From contig OY482851.1 of NCBI GenBank assembly GCA_960531495.1, positions 23,845,033 through 23,909,032 of the forward strand: a DNA stretch of 64,000 nt, read 5' to 3'. The stretch comes from Zeus faber (taxonomy: Eukaryota > Chordata > Actinopteri > Zeiformes > Zeidae). Below, piece by piece: positions 23,260 to 35,400 of this stretch. A program made the translations under genes and the position numbers. Below the pieces are notes generated by a model. It made no database searches. It had not been told where the DNA came from and was given only the letters and a program-made list of their open reading frames with translations. Positions within the stretch are counted from its first letter, which is position 1, and the number at the start of each line of letters is the position of its first letter.

Positions 23260-23560
23260 ATTTTGGTCATTGTAGAACCGCGAGTCGACGGAGGGGCGAC
23301 AGCAACCATACGCATCACGGTAAAGTCACGACTTCCTCATAAATTTCTCCACAAATTTATTTTGCTCTTGTTGGTTTTGGTTTGCCCCCTGTTTTATTTC
23401 TTAATAAGAACTGATATCACAACGTCCACACAGCACGGGCCGCGGGGCGAAAACCCGGAGACGCCTTCGTTGACGAACGGAGGGCGAACGACGGTGAAAC
23501 ACGACCCTTCCGTTGTCAACCTTTACATCCTCCGCCATTAAAGCATGTCCGAGAAGATTC
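23260..23560. promoter_or_regulatory. CpG-rich patch
   Basis: CG-dense segments such as AACCGCGAGTCGACGG near 23276 and CGGGCCGCGGGGCGAAA near 23436. Candidate orphan CpG island; no exon adjacent. Confidence 0.27.
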
Positions 23561-24059
23561 TTGTTTTTTTTCTTTTTCCAACTCCGTGTTTAAATTCCCA
23601 GAAAATTGCCACGGACGTTTTCACGGCGGCTGATTTATTTCCGCCCATTAGGTTTATAGAGAGGCAAATCCACAATCTTTTTTTTTCTTCTTCGTCTTTA
23701 TTTTACTTCGGCAGACAGTCCGACCATTTTCCTATTCAATCGAGTCGCTCCGTCAACCGACCCCGCCCCCCACCACCGTCTCCCCCTCCTCCCCCGGAAC
23801 GCATCACAGCCGCTATTAGGGTTCGTGTGGTTCACACCCCCGACTAAAGCGGTGGGGGCGCGGGGAGGGGGGGGGGGTGGGGTTGCACTTTGGTGGCTGA
23901 GGGCTAAATGCGTTTATTCTAATTCCTCCCCCGTCTCCACTTTTGTCAGAGACAGACATCTCACACGAGCACACAAACACCCGAAACGGCTCCACGCGTC
24001 AGAAGGGGAGGGGGGGGGGGGGGGGCGACAGGGACGGGGACGCGATTCTTCAGAAAGTG
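23561..24059. other. Mixed sequence with two G-runs
   Basis: G-runs at about 23862-23882 (interrupted) and 24010-24025. C-rich stretch near 23765-23800. No gene recognised. Confidence 0.55.
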
Positions 24060-24225
24060 GAAGTAACCGATTAGATTATGTCATTGCCACAATCTGTTAG
24101 GAAAAATAAACACTGGGCCTTTTTCATTAACCTAATGAAGACGAAGCACGTTGATGGGCTCTTAAGTCAATTAACGATATTTAAAAAACAGGCAGCGCAG
24201 CCCCAAGGTAAATTAGCGCGTCGAG
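24060..24225. promoter_or_regulatory. CNE-like block
   Basis: Repeat-free sequence with GATTATGTCATTGCC, TTCATTAACCTAATG and AGTCAATTAACG. Homeodomain-type cores; conservation untested. Confidence 0.28.
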
Positions 24226-24473
24226 AGCGGGGAGGACCCAGGTTCAAACAAATTGTGCGCGGAACCCTCTGGTTCAAGCCGCTTGACTCCCCCACCCCAC
24301 CCACGCCTCACCCACACCCCCTCACCCGCTAATGTACACCCCTCCTCTTCTGCTCAAACAAGCTTTCATTAGCCATAATTAACTGCGTGCTTTCTGTCTT
24401 TGCAACACGGGGAGACTAGGAGTTGCAATCCAGGGGAGAAGGAAAATAAAAACCTGCACGGGGACACTCTTGC

Positions 24474-24520
24474 GGTCTCTCTCTCTCTCTCTCCTCTCCC
24501 TCTCTCTCCCCCCTCTCGTT
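24474..24520. repeat. (CT)n-rich tract
   Basis: CT dinucleotides interrupted by CC; a second CT-rich stretch lies at about 24705-24745. Confidence 0.9.
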
Positions 24521-24589
24521 CGACTGGGTCTCGGATGTGTCTCGTGTTCCATACGTAGTGCGCCTGAATAATATGTTTTTGGAACTCGG

Positions 24590-24680
24590 CACGGGAGCGT
24601 CTTCTCTTTTGTCTATATAGCCGCCGACTCTCAGAGGTTCTATCGCTCTCCCTTTTCCAATAAACTTATTTGAAATCCTC
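24590..24680 (+). promoter_or_regulatory. Promoter-like segment with TATA box
   Basis: TATATAG (24614-24620) sits between a CpG-containing upstream segment and GCCGCCGACTCTCAG. A CCAATAAAC lies downstream near 24657. This resembles a TATA core promoter but could be chance; no exon is attached. Confidence 0.2.
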
Positions 24681-24760
24681 CTGGGTTTTATATCTCTTTC
24701 TCACCCCCTCCCCCCTCTCTCTCTCGCTCTCCCTCTCTCCTCGCTTGCTCGATCTCTCGG

Positions 24761-25380
24761 CTGCAACAAGGTCTGAAAAGATTGCAGTTGTTTCGACCCA
24801 CGGTGGATGTGGGCCTCATTTACCGGCTGCTGGCAACTCAATCAGCCTGCCTCACACTGATGAGTGAGTGACTACTTTCAGAGCGCCAGTCAATATGTGT
24901 CGGCCGTGATAGAATGTCAGCATCCATACCCTGTGTTCTCCTGACCCAATGTTATGGCTTTTTTATTTTGTCTAATCAATGATATATGAAACAACAGCGA
25001 CACATTTTGCCCATATATCTCTGTTCCTGCACCTACCCTGGCCTCGGTGCAATCTCTGCCCCGGTCGCAGCGCTTAAATGAGGCGTTTACATTTTTATAC
25101 ACTTTCTCCTCGGCTGTCTTCATTCTGACGCTGTCTCTCACGCGAGTGGACGAGAAACGGCCAAGATGGCCAGGTGCGTTTTAACAATTGGACGCAATTC
25201 TTCTGTCGATGTGCCGTGTCCCCGAAACCTCAATGCAATATCGCGCCGCCACCAAAGGATTGGACCGAGTGCTCAGTCTTGACGGAGAAGAAAGGAAAAA
25301 ATCGAGGAGACTCTCACAAAATGGAGGAGACTCACAGATTTTCTCTGATTTTCTGTAAAATTATTATTGGAAAACAATAA
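24761..25380. other. Unique sequence with YY1-type ATG context near 25161
   Basis: CCAAGATGGCCAG followed by GTGCGT (25161-25179) combines a YY1-like site, an ATG and a splice-donor-like junction. The frame from this ATG is only about 39 codons long. Remaining sequence unremarkable. Confidence 0.3.
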
Positions 25381-25445
25381 TTATAAAATATATATATATA
25401 TTTTTTTTAATATATATTATTATATTTATTATAATTATTAAAATG
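25381..25445. repeat. AT-rich low-complexity tract
   Basis: TATATATA and TTTATTATAATTATT motifs. Confidence 0.85.
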
Positions 25446-25811
25446 CTTTTTTTTAACTTACGGTCATTAGAAGCCTTGAGTAAAAAGTCAAACAAAATAT
25501 CTACTGTAAAAATGTTCTATCCATAGCTCATCAGTAATAGCTAATTTGTGAAAACTGTTTTTGGGTTGCTATACCAACAACCACTCAATGACGGTTGCCT
25601 GCTAAGAGAGTTCGCAATTTCTCACCTTATCCGCCAGGCCACTGTCCACAAGGGGGGCATTGTGTCCCCCCCCCTTTTATTAAAAAGCTTTTCCATTGAC
25701 TTGAAATACGGTGATTCGACCCCTAGAATTTAAGGTCATGGCGAAACACGACAAACTGAACGATTCTGAAACGCCTGGAGCCGCCATAGTCATTAGGGTA
25801 GCGGGGGATGA
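25446..25811. other. Unique sequence, nothing recognised
   Basis: Contains a C10 run at about 25667-25676. No coding signal. Confidence 0.45.
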
Positions 25812-25856
25812 CATGTTAACAAAATCCCATATAATATAAGGGATTTTGTTAACATG
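25812..25856. repeat. Perfect 17-bp inverted repeat (hairpin)
   Basis: CATGTTAACAAAATCCC (25812-25828) and its exact reverse complement (25840-25856) are separated by an 11-base AT-only loop. Each arm contains GTTAAC. It may be a cruciform site, a tiny foldback element or a paired binding site. No poly-T follows, so terminator-like RNA processing is not indicated. Confidence 0.95.
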
Positions 25857-26689
25857 CTAACCATGTATACGCTTCTTCAAATACCTTATAATGTTGTTTC
25901 TATCCTCGGGGTCTTGGTTTATTCAGATGGCTGTAGTTGTTGTCACAGGGGAATAATATGGGGATTTGGAAAAAGACAAACTAACCAAAACTGCATGGGC
26001 TCAAAAGCCTTAATCGTCCCTGTGTTGGTACTGTACCTTTCCCCCGAACTAATTAAAAAAGCAGGTGAAGATCTCTGTTTCTTTTTTTTTTTTTGGAGCT
26101 TTGTTTACATATTTTCGTGGGGAGTGTGAGTAAAGAGCAGCCTATATTTTGTGGCTGCTCAGATGTCCCTAGCGTCCTTTATTTCACACAGCCCGCTGCA
26201 CATGCTCTGCAGTCCGCCGACCTCTTGGCCCGCCTGTCACTTTGATGGCCGCGGCTATCTGGAAGCGGTTATTTAATAAAAAAAAAAAAGGGGGGGGTGG
26301 GGGTTATTTTGAATCGGAACATTTGTTTTTACACCATTGTTTTCATTTATCAAAAATAATGATCGCAAATGAACAATTCTCCTCACCAAGGGAGGTTTTT
26401 TCAGCCTGGAATATTTTCAGCCTGGAATATTTCCAGCGCTCCTTGCGCACGTGCACGACCCTCCACGTCAATAAAAGATATAAAGGAGGCGTAACCGTCG
26501 GTCAAAACCCTCAAGGTTCATGTTGTTGACGTATGTGGTCAGATGTATCTTTTTTTTATACCAGAAAAAGAAGGTTTAAGCATTGTAGGAGGCAATGGAC
26601 GCAATATAAAAATCACGTCCGCATCCCAGACAAACAAGGTGAGCTCGCTTTATCGTCGACAGTAGATTGAGTCACAGCTTTTTACCAAA
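25857..26689. other. Unique sequence with a 16-bp local duplication
   Basis: TTTTCAGCCTGGAATA is repeated twice in tandem at about 26398-26429. A poly-A/poly-G junction lies at about 26277-26298. No gene recognised. Confidence 0.5.
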
Positions 26690-26830
26690 GATCAAGGAAC
26701 AAGACGATGAAGAATTCATAAAGGCCATGTGAAAGCTGCTTATATTCACCCGAGGTGGTAATTACATAATTAGAGGTTCTGAGTTCTTATTCCTCTTTGT
26801 GGACCTTGAGGTTTAATTGGTGCTAGGCTA
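26690..26830. promoter_or_regulatory. CNE-like block with paired TAATTA sites
   Basis: TAATTA cores at 26759-26764 and 26767-26772 are 8 bp apart, after GAATTCATAAAGGCC and GCTTATATTCACC. Suggests dimeric homeodomain binding; not verified. Confidence 0.33.
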
Positions 26831-27406
26831 TGGACACGTATGATAAATCTGGGAGACGAGAAGGTCAAAGATCAGTGATATGCAAGAGGTGAGACGTGTA
26901 GGAAGAGAGGAGCCAATCGGCGGCAGCATCGCCCACACTCATTAAGGTAGCGTTAGAGACTAAATACATGCGCACCGTGCTCCAAAAATATACATGTCTT
27001 TCAAAGATTTCAAGATGAGTGGATACCTTGGATATACACGCACACACACCCACCCCCACCCTCAGAGACTGCTACCATGGACACAATATTCATCTATTTA
27101 TTAATTTAAACCAGAAACTACACACACTTCAGCATCAACCCGTTCAAGAAAGCTCTGAATCAACACATCAAATCAATCAATATCGGAGTAGCAAGAAAGA
27201 AAATTCCATTAACTATTAAAAAAATGAATATTATATTATTTCATGTTTTTATTTTTATTTTTTTGCTAAAAATCTCAATCTGAATCAAACAGATTTGTTG
27301 TGGAAACCGAATATATACAGTATTAATTATTATATTTTGAGTATTTTCCCCCTTTACCCAGATCTTAGTCTTCCATTAGAGTGTCAGGCCATGAAATAGC
27401 CTTGGA

Positions 27407-27410
<4 letters not shown>
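26831..27410. other. Unique sequence, nothing recognised
   Basis: AT-rich in the second half, with a short CACACACCCACC patch near 27045. No coding signal. Confidence 0.5.
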
Positions 27411-27466
<56 letters not shown>

Positions 27467-27515
27467 CATAATAATCATAATAATCATAATAAAAATTATC
27501 ATAATCATAATAATT
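27411..27515. repeat. (ACT)n-(AAT)n compound trinucleotide repeat
   Basis: ACT units to about 27435, then AAT units with periodic AATCAT interruptions. Confidence 0.96.
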
Positions 27516-27779
27516 GCTTTCTGACAAGTCAATGTTCAAAATCACCCAAGAAAAGTTTGAAGAGGACTGTAAGCACAGGCATATCATTTCATTAAGTTAA
27601 CCTAACAAATGATCCCAATCGGCCAAATAGGGCATTGTGATTGACTGGAAAATTTGAGAAGCCTCTACAAGTTCTTCTGAATTAGTCCTTACTAATTCCA
27701 TGTTTTTAATATTCAGCCTATTTTCTTTTCCTTTTAAAGTTATATTTGCATGAGTATTTTTTAAATCACTATTGCTGTT

Positions 27780-27907
27780 TTCCCGGTGATGTATTTATTT
27801 GTTATTTAAATTACATTGGGAGAAGCCATGCAAAATGTCATTGTACCTGAGTAAAATGACAATAAAGATCATTCATTCATTCATTCATTCATTCATTCAT
27901 TCATTCA
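27780..27907 (+). mobile_element. Retroelement 3' tail with (ATTC)n
   Basis: TGTCATTGTACCTGAGTAAAATGACAATAAAGAT (27837-27869) matches in form the TTGTAC...AATGACAATAAAG end common to fish LINE tails, and is followed by an ATTC repeat of about 9 units. A relic of a 5'-truncated insertion; the 5' limit is uncertain. Confidence 0.5.
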
Positions 27908-27989
27908 CACAAAAGCACTTATACTCAAAACTAAAAAGATAAATACACGTTAGACCAATCAAAACGTGACGTTTTTTTTAAAAGGAGCT

Positions 27990-28300
27990 GTTTTATCCAG
28001 CCCCCCTGCCTGTCTCCTTTAGTAATTCTATCAGCAGATGCATTCAGCAGAGATTTCCAATTTATTTCCAATCAAGCTTTATCTAATATTCTCCCGACAG
28101 GCAATTAAAAATTCAAACTACCCCGAAAAGCCATTGCTCACATTTTCCTCTGTCCCGGCGTTCATTTAAGGGTGCTATTTCATTAAAAGCTTTTGTTGAT
28201 GAGTTTGACTTGATTACTATATTTTGCATCCTTCATTACTATATTCCAGAGCCATTCTTGTTACCGTTTTATTTATTTGTTTATTTTTGGTGCAAAACAT
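27990..28300. promoter_or_regulatory. CNE-like block
   Basis: Long repeat-free stretch with AGTAATTCTATCAGCAGATGC, AGGCAATTAAAAATTC, TTTCATTAAAAGC and TTGATTACTATA. Typical conserved-enhancer texture. Confidence 0.33.
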
Positions 28301-28789
28301 TTCATTGCCGTTGCCACGCACTGGGAGAAAAACTAGGAACGTGCGCTGATTGCATCAAACCGTGGAAAACAGTTAGGAAATGCCTCCGACAGCCAGGACA
28401 AAAAACAGCCTTGGTGTCCTGCGTACCCCATTTCATTTGTCAGCGGTGTTGCCATTAGAGAGTATATCAACACCCGGCCCCGCTGCACTGCCTCATCTGG
28501 TTTATGACCGGTGTTATGCAAACTGAATTTTCTCTCCACAAGATAGCATTGAAATGGCAGCAAATAATTGGAAAGGGTGAATTTGTCATTACGAGTCATA
28601 ATGAGATTCTCCTGGCGAGAGGCATTGTTATGTGGCGTGAGAAGCCACTCGGTTTAAAGCCCCATAAACAAAACCCCACAATGTGCTTTTTTCCCCCTTT
28701 CTTAAAGGATTAGCCACGTGCCCCCCCCCCCCTTTCATTCTATACATCATCCCGACTTGTTTATTTAAAGAATAATTGTGTCCTTGTTT
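28301..28789. other. Unique sequence with C-run at about 28721-28732
   Basis: 28440-28640 is repeat-free and AT-balanced (AAATAATTGG, GTCATTACGAGTCATAATGAG) and may continue the regulatory block upstream. No exon recognised. Confidence 0.4.
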
Positions 28790-28960
28790 CTCCTCTCAGG
28801 AGCGGAATAACGCGGCTGCAATTAAATGAGCAGAAACTCCGGAGTCGCTTCGGCATTGGTGGGGAGTGATCATTAAGATGTCGAGCAGCGTGAAGCTCTT
28901 GGATTTACCCAGGATGACAATCATATTCTGTGTCTGTTCCCTCTTTTAAAAAAATACCAT
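28790..28960. promoter_or_regulatory. CNE-like block
   Basis: GCTGCAATTAAATGAGC, GTGATCATTAAGATG and AGGATGACAATCATA in unique sequence just upstream of the GATA satellite. Confidence 0.28.
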
Positions 28961-29088
28961 CGAGTGCATGTTTCCATGTAGAAAATCTTGGCAAAACAAA
29001 CACCAACAAAATAACACAGAAGTAGTCAGAAAGACCTACCTACCTGACATAGACCTACCTGTCCAGGTATCGAGGTAGGTAGGTAGAT

Positions 29089-29500
<412 letters not shown>

Positions 29501-29650
29501 GTACTAGTATATGTTTACAAAAAGATAAAAAACAATAACAAAAGATAGGCTCCACCCATCTCCCAAATCCCAATTTGAACCCTGCATGTTACCACGATGC
29601 ACATGTTGCTATCACTTGTTCCAGAGTGAGGTTCTCGCCTATAAAAAAAA

Positions 29651-29725
29651 CAGACAGACAGACGGACGGACGGATGGACGGTCAGACGGACAGAAAGACA
29701 GACAGACAGACAGACAGACAGAGAC
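29651..29725. repeat. (GACA)n/(GACG)n short array
   Basis: Degenerate GACA, GACG and GATG tetramers, about 75 bp. Confidence 0.95.
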
Positions 29726-30209
29726 TGGATCAAAGCAGGGTGTATTTAAATGCAGTTTCTATGCCCTGCACTCAGCAGCCACTCAAGGCCTCCGTTGCTT
29801 AATCACTCGGCCTCTTTGATTTCCTGGCAGGGCGGCGGCCGACTGTGATGTTGATGGGGGAAGAGACGCCGCCTTGCCCACAGCTATATGCGAAATACGT
29901 GCCCCCGAGGGCCTTGATCAGTGTTTGCTGGAGGTGCTCAAAAGAAGATGGAAAGGAGGGGAAAAAAAAAAAAAAACGCAAAAAAGAACGCTCAAAAAAA
30001 AAGAATGAATAAAAACAGTGCACATGGAAAAAACAAACCACCGCTGAGTGTTGCACGTTCGCCGCCTATTTAGGGCAGCCATGTCCAGCAGTGGATTTGA
30101 ATATGCATGACGATACCGGCTAGCCTCGCAGCACAGAGGGCCCTGCGCTCAGGCACCGGCTTCTCTTTTTTAGAGAAGAAAAACAAAACACGCGCATCTC
30201 ATTTAAATA
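29726..30209. other. Unique sequence with A-rich patches
   Basis: Poly-A stretches at about 29961-29975 and 29994-30002. No gene recognised. Confidence 0.5.
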
Positions 30210-30400
30210 CGTTACGCCGCCCTGTCACCGATGATAAAGTAAATATACATCCGGAAAGGACTCTGTAATTTGATGGCGAAATATCCAGATAAATGTTAAG
30301 TGACGTTAATTAATTAGCGCACGGCGGAGTATAATATCGCCATGTCCTTAACTGTAATTATGAATAAATAAATACAGAAGAGTCACATTTGAGAGTCGCT
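30210..30400. promoter_or_regulatory. CNE-like block
   Basis: GTTAATTAATTAGCGC (TTAATTAATTAG at 30306-30317) with overlapping TAATTA cores, plus CTGTAATTATGAATAAATAAA. A unique island between two satellites. Confidence 0.33.
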
Positions 30401-30480
30401 CTCTCTCAGCGTCCCCGTCGCTTCAATTTCTATCAACAGCAAAGAAGGTCGTCTCAAGTCGCCCTCTTACCACATTGTCG

Positions 30481-30523
30481 TGAACTGTGGCAAAGTCCAT
30501 TTACTCATGTATCACCAAGACAA
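30481..30523. repeat. Duplicated satellite flank, copy B
   Basis: AACTGTGGCAAAGTCCAT...GTATCACCAAGAC matches 32051-32091 (AATTGTGACAAAGTCCAA...TTATCACCGAGAC) in the same orientation, on the other side of the 1.4-kb array. Confidence 0.8.
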
Positions 30524-31971
<1,448 letters not shown>

Positions 31972-32091
31972 TGATTCCTAATAGATGGACTGATAATTAA
32001 ACAAAAAGCCCAAATTGCATCATGAACGATTTTTCCAGATGTTTGGCCTTGAATTGTGACAAAGTCCAATAAGTTATTTATCACCGAGACG
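31972..32091. repeat. Duplicated satellite flank, copy C (joins A- and B-type flanks)
   Basis: Contains both the ATCATGAA...CAGATGTTTG part shared with copy A and the GTGACAAAGTCCA...ATCACC part shared with copy B. It looks like the most complete copy. Confidence 0.75.
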
Positions 32092-32099
32092 CACGGCAA

Positions 32100-32320
32100 C
32101 ACACTGTGCATCGACGGAGCGATATGAGATGGGAGACAGACGGGGTCCTTCCCTGCGGCGCAGCTCGACGGGATTTTTGGGAAGCGTCTCCGTGCCGAAG
32201 CAACAAGTACCGCGCCCGGCGCTCAGGCCTCGGCGTTCCCATCACCCGGAACCTGGGCGGTGGCGACTCAAAGTGAAGGCAGAGCCGCCGCTCCTCGGGT
32301 CCCCGTGCGAGTCTCGCTAA
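32100..32320. promoter_or_regulatory. CpG-rich patch
   Basis: CG-dense unique sequence (GCGGCGCAGCTCGACGGG near 32156, TACCGCGCCCGGCGC near 32208) directly after the satellite. Candidate orphan CpG island. A 63-codon frame spans it but has no recognisable features. Confidence 0.3.
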
Positions 32321-32990
32321 TTAAATACTAAGGAAGGAATAAAAAGTTAATGAGAAACACAAGCTTGTTGTGGTGTTTGGCACTGGCCGCTTCCCTCTTA
32401 TTAGTTCACTTCCCCATATGTGCTCGGGTGAAGTGCCCATTAGAGCCGTCCCTAATGGATCTCCGTCCGTGGCACCGCGACGCCGGCGCAATGTACACGT
32501 TGGCAATTTCCAAAAACTTGGCAAATGGGAACGGCGGGCTCGGGCTATGAGGTTTCTCAGCCACAATAAATATTTTATGCAAATGAAGTTCTTTACTTAG
32601 TTTGGGCAATTTCTCCTGTAAGTAGTGTATCTTTGAAGGAGATTACCACATTTGCCGGTTTGTTTATAATTTAATTTTTTATGTTGTGGCTGGCGGTGGG
32701 GAAAGACAGAACACCTGTGAGTGTTTATAATGTCCCATCTCCCTCACAGCTGCTCCTTTTCAAAACACCTCACTGGCGCAATAATTTCATAAAATTTCAT
32801 GATTTACCATCTGGTAGACTGAGCTATAAGCACATGCAATAAGCATTTGTATGGCGCCGGTCCCAGAAAGGTACAATAACTGTATATTTTAACTTAATGG
32901 CTTTTCGGGGCATGCAAATTTCCACAGAGCAGATTGCAGAGATGCTACAGTGTAAACCTCATCCTGTCTGTCTGCGCCCCCCACCCCCAT
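32321..32990. promoter_or_regulatory. Unique, partly CNE-like sequence with POU octamer
   Basis: Carries AATAAATATTTTATGCAAATGAAG (ATGCAAATGA at 32577-32586), TATAATTTAATTTTTTATG, CAATAATTTCATAAAATTTCATGATTTACC. Regulatory texture is strongest at 32555-32850. Confidence 0.3.
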
Positions 32991-32992
32991 TT

Positions 32993-32993
<1 letters not shown>

Positions 32994-33060
<67 letters not shown>

Positions 33061-33071
33061 ACACACACACA
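32994..33071. repeat. (AC)n microsatellite
   Basis: About 78 bp with two GCAC interruptions near the 3' end. Confidence 0.97.
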
Positions 33072-33209
33072 GCACCGTACAGTACAGCTCGTGCTATGAA
33101 ATATATGGACGCCTCCCCTTTGATTTTTTTTTTTCTGACGTGAAACCGTCCACGTCAGAACCGCCGACATCAAACTCTGGAGAATCAGAGACGCAGTAGG
33201 AGGTACAAG

Positions 33210-33312
33210 CAGATTATTTTCCCCTTTTAGCATCTAATGTCTCCACATTTGGGTAATTAAAATGATTACTACAACAATTACACCAAGTAATTAGAAACTA
33301 ATTACGCCGGCA
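33210..33312. promoter_or_regulatory. Dense homeodomain-site cluster
   Basis: TAATTA at 33254-33259, 33288-33293 and 33299-33304, plus CAATTA at 33275-33280 and GATTAC at 33265, all within about 55 bp. Such homotypic clusters are bound by paired-like, LIM or HOX homeodomains; the target gene is unknown. Confidence 0.4.
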
Positions 33313-33332
33313 TTTTTTTTTTTTTTTTTTTT
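33313..33332. repeat. Poly-T tract, 20 bases
   Basis: Uninterrupted T run next to the TAATTA cluster. Confidence 0.95.
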
Positions 33333-34009
33333 GTGATTACAGGAGCAGATGAAAATAGTGTTCAAAATGAAATTCATTGCATATTCATGGGAATGAAATT
33401 AAATGGCGCCGCGTGGATGAGATAATAGAAGACGGGGAGAATGGTGTTTCCGAGGGGTTTGGGGAGGAACAGTCTGCGGCTAATGCTCCGAACAGACATT
33501 TGGGGGGTAAAAAAAAATAAAAAAAATGGAAAAATGAAAAGTGATAATCTTTTAACCGCCTTAAAGAGAAGTTCATATTTGGAATTCTGTCACATGCACT
33601 AAAGGGTTGCGCGGTGGACTGTGTTTTCTTCTTTATTCCCCCTTTTCGCGACTCTGGGGATGATTAAACCTTGCAGCTTGTAACGCACAATAGAAAACAT
33701 TTAATCATTATCCACCCAAACGCAGGCTCTTTATGCCGCCTTTATGTCATCCATTAAATTAAAGAATATACCCATTGCTGGATTCGCTCATCGTCTTTTT
33801 ACCTCTCGCTCGCCTACCCCCCAGCCCCACCCACGCCCCCACCCCCCTCGCCCCCACCCATCTATCGACAATAGTAAAGGCTTTAGCCGCTGCCATGATC
33901 GTGTAATGAGATTCTTCAGATTAAATAGATTTCCTGTTAAACTTGGAGCTCGGTAGATAGGGTGTCAGGAATGAATGGTTATTAACATTTAAATATATCA
34001 CAGAATAAG
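33333..34009. other. Unique sequence, nothing certain
   Basis: 33660-33780 (GATTAAACC, TTTAATCATTATCC, CCATTAAATTAAAG) has regulatory texture. C-rich patch near 33820-33860. No exon. Confidence 0.45.
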
Positions 34010-34130
34010 AGGGGGGGGCACGAGAGAGAGAGAGAGAGAGAGAGAGGGTGGGGGGGGGCAAGAGCGGGGGGGGAGAGAGAGATGGAGAGAGAGAGAGAAG
34101 GAAGGAGGAGGAGGAGAAGAAGAAGGGGCG
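34010..34130. repeat. GA- and G-rich satellite
   Basis: GA dinucleotides from about 34023, G9 and G8 runs, then GAGAGA and GGAGGAGGAG to about 34130. G-run at about 34248-34260 is separate. Confidence 0.93.
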
Positions 34131-34261
34131 GAAAAAAACAACGAAATGAATTTTTCATTGTTATCGGGCGCCGATTTTACCCCTGCATCCGATTTATGCA
34201 GAACCTGACGAAAACCATGGTAATTAGAGAGAGAGAGGTAAGGGGAAGGGGGGGGGGGGGA

Positions 34262-34500
34262 GTGGCACCTACCCACCTATAAGCCATTAGGGAAGATAAC
34301 CTCTTATTTATGCCATACTACGCCTGTTTGAAGAGGAGCAGCCATCTTTATCTGTCCTCTCCTCCCTCTCCTTGTCATCCCTCCATTCATTTATTAATGT
34401 AGGTTTATCTGACAATAGGCCAACATATGCCTTTTGTGCCCTGTCTTTAATTAATTTATTTTTTTTTTTTAGCGTTTCCCACTATTTTCTAAGGTTATAA
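34262..34500. promoter_or_regulatory. CNE-like block
   Basis: TAAGCCATTAGGGAAGATAA, TTATTTATGCC, CATTTATTAATGTAGG and TTTAATTAATTTATT in unique sequence. Confidence 0.28.
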
Positions 34501-34539
34501 ACCTGGAGTTGAAAAGTTTAACTTGATCATATTATTACT

Positions 34540-34895
34540 ACTATTAGGATTAAGGATGTTGTAATAACGCTGTAATGACTCTACACTAAGATATCCATTA
34601 TTAGCCTTGTCTACACTGTTATATACTAAATACTATTATTCATCACGTACAAAAATATTCACTATATTTATATCTAAATTTAAGCCCAGACACCCTGCTA
34701 AAGCCACTTTTGTAATTTATCCTTGTCTGCTGCATAGAGCACATTTTGACTATTCTGTATGTACTATATTATATTTTTTAATTGTTAGGCATCGCTGTTG
34801 TGATCGTCTGTACAATGCTTTAATCATTACCAAGACAAATTCTGTTTTAATTCTATTAAAATCAACTTGGTCCAATAAACAGATTCTAATTGTGA
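34540..34895 (+). mobile_element. Probable LINE 3' fragment
   Basis: Ends CCAATAAACAGATTCTAATTGTGATTCTGAATC, close to the end of the 7180-7475 element, and has a shared CTTGTCTACACTGTTATA-type segment upstream. No coding remnant. Confidence 0.45.
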
Positions 34896-35159
34896 TTCTG
34901 AATCTTCTTGAAGCCATGTGGCGTTTTCAACTTATCGTGAAGAAACAGGGGCGATAACCGGCCGTTCCCACCGGAGAGAACGTCTCAAATTCACACCTCA
35001 CAAAATCCAACGTCAACAGAAAGGTCCATATCTCCAGGAAACGGTTTCATTGGTTGATAATATTCAGAATATTTCAGGCATGGATTATTGATTTTTTTTT
35101 TTTTAACTTATTTCAACATAATTGGGACTTTTTTTTTATTTGACAAATAATGCCACGCC
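34896..35159. other. Unique sequence
   Basis: T-rich stretches near 35092-35104 and 35130. Nothing recognised. Confidence 0.5.
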
Positions 35160-35400
35160 CCTGCAGATGGCTGATATTTGGAAATAAAAGGCCGTTTTCC
35201 ATGAGCCAGACGTGCGGAGTGGCAGACAGGTGTGCTATTTACATAACACTGTGACTCGCTGGCGAGCGCTCTCCGTAAGTAAATGTCACATATCAGGTCT
35301 CACTCGAAACCCGCCGGTGCCAGCTGACATCTATCAAAATTTACTCTGGTTTTGTCTGCGATGAGCCTGTGTCCGTCAACACCGCGCCCTGAGTAAATAG
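35160..35400. promoter_or_regulatory. CNE-like block
   Basis: GCTGATATTTGG, TGCTATTTACATAACAC and CTATCAAAATTTAC in repeat-free sequence. Candidate element by texture only. Confidence 0.25.

Noticed and set aside
24240..24262. tRNA B-box-like GGTTCAAAC
   Set aside because: No A-box or cloverleaf arms at the right spacing; the same holds for similar motifs near 39498 and 60713.
25184..25204. Resemblance to miR-219
   Set aside because: About 10 bases (ACGCAATTCT) match the mature microRNA, but the rest differs and no complementary arm is found nearby.
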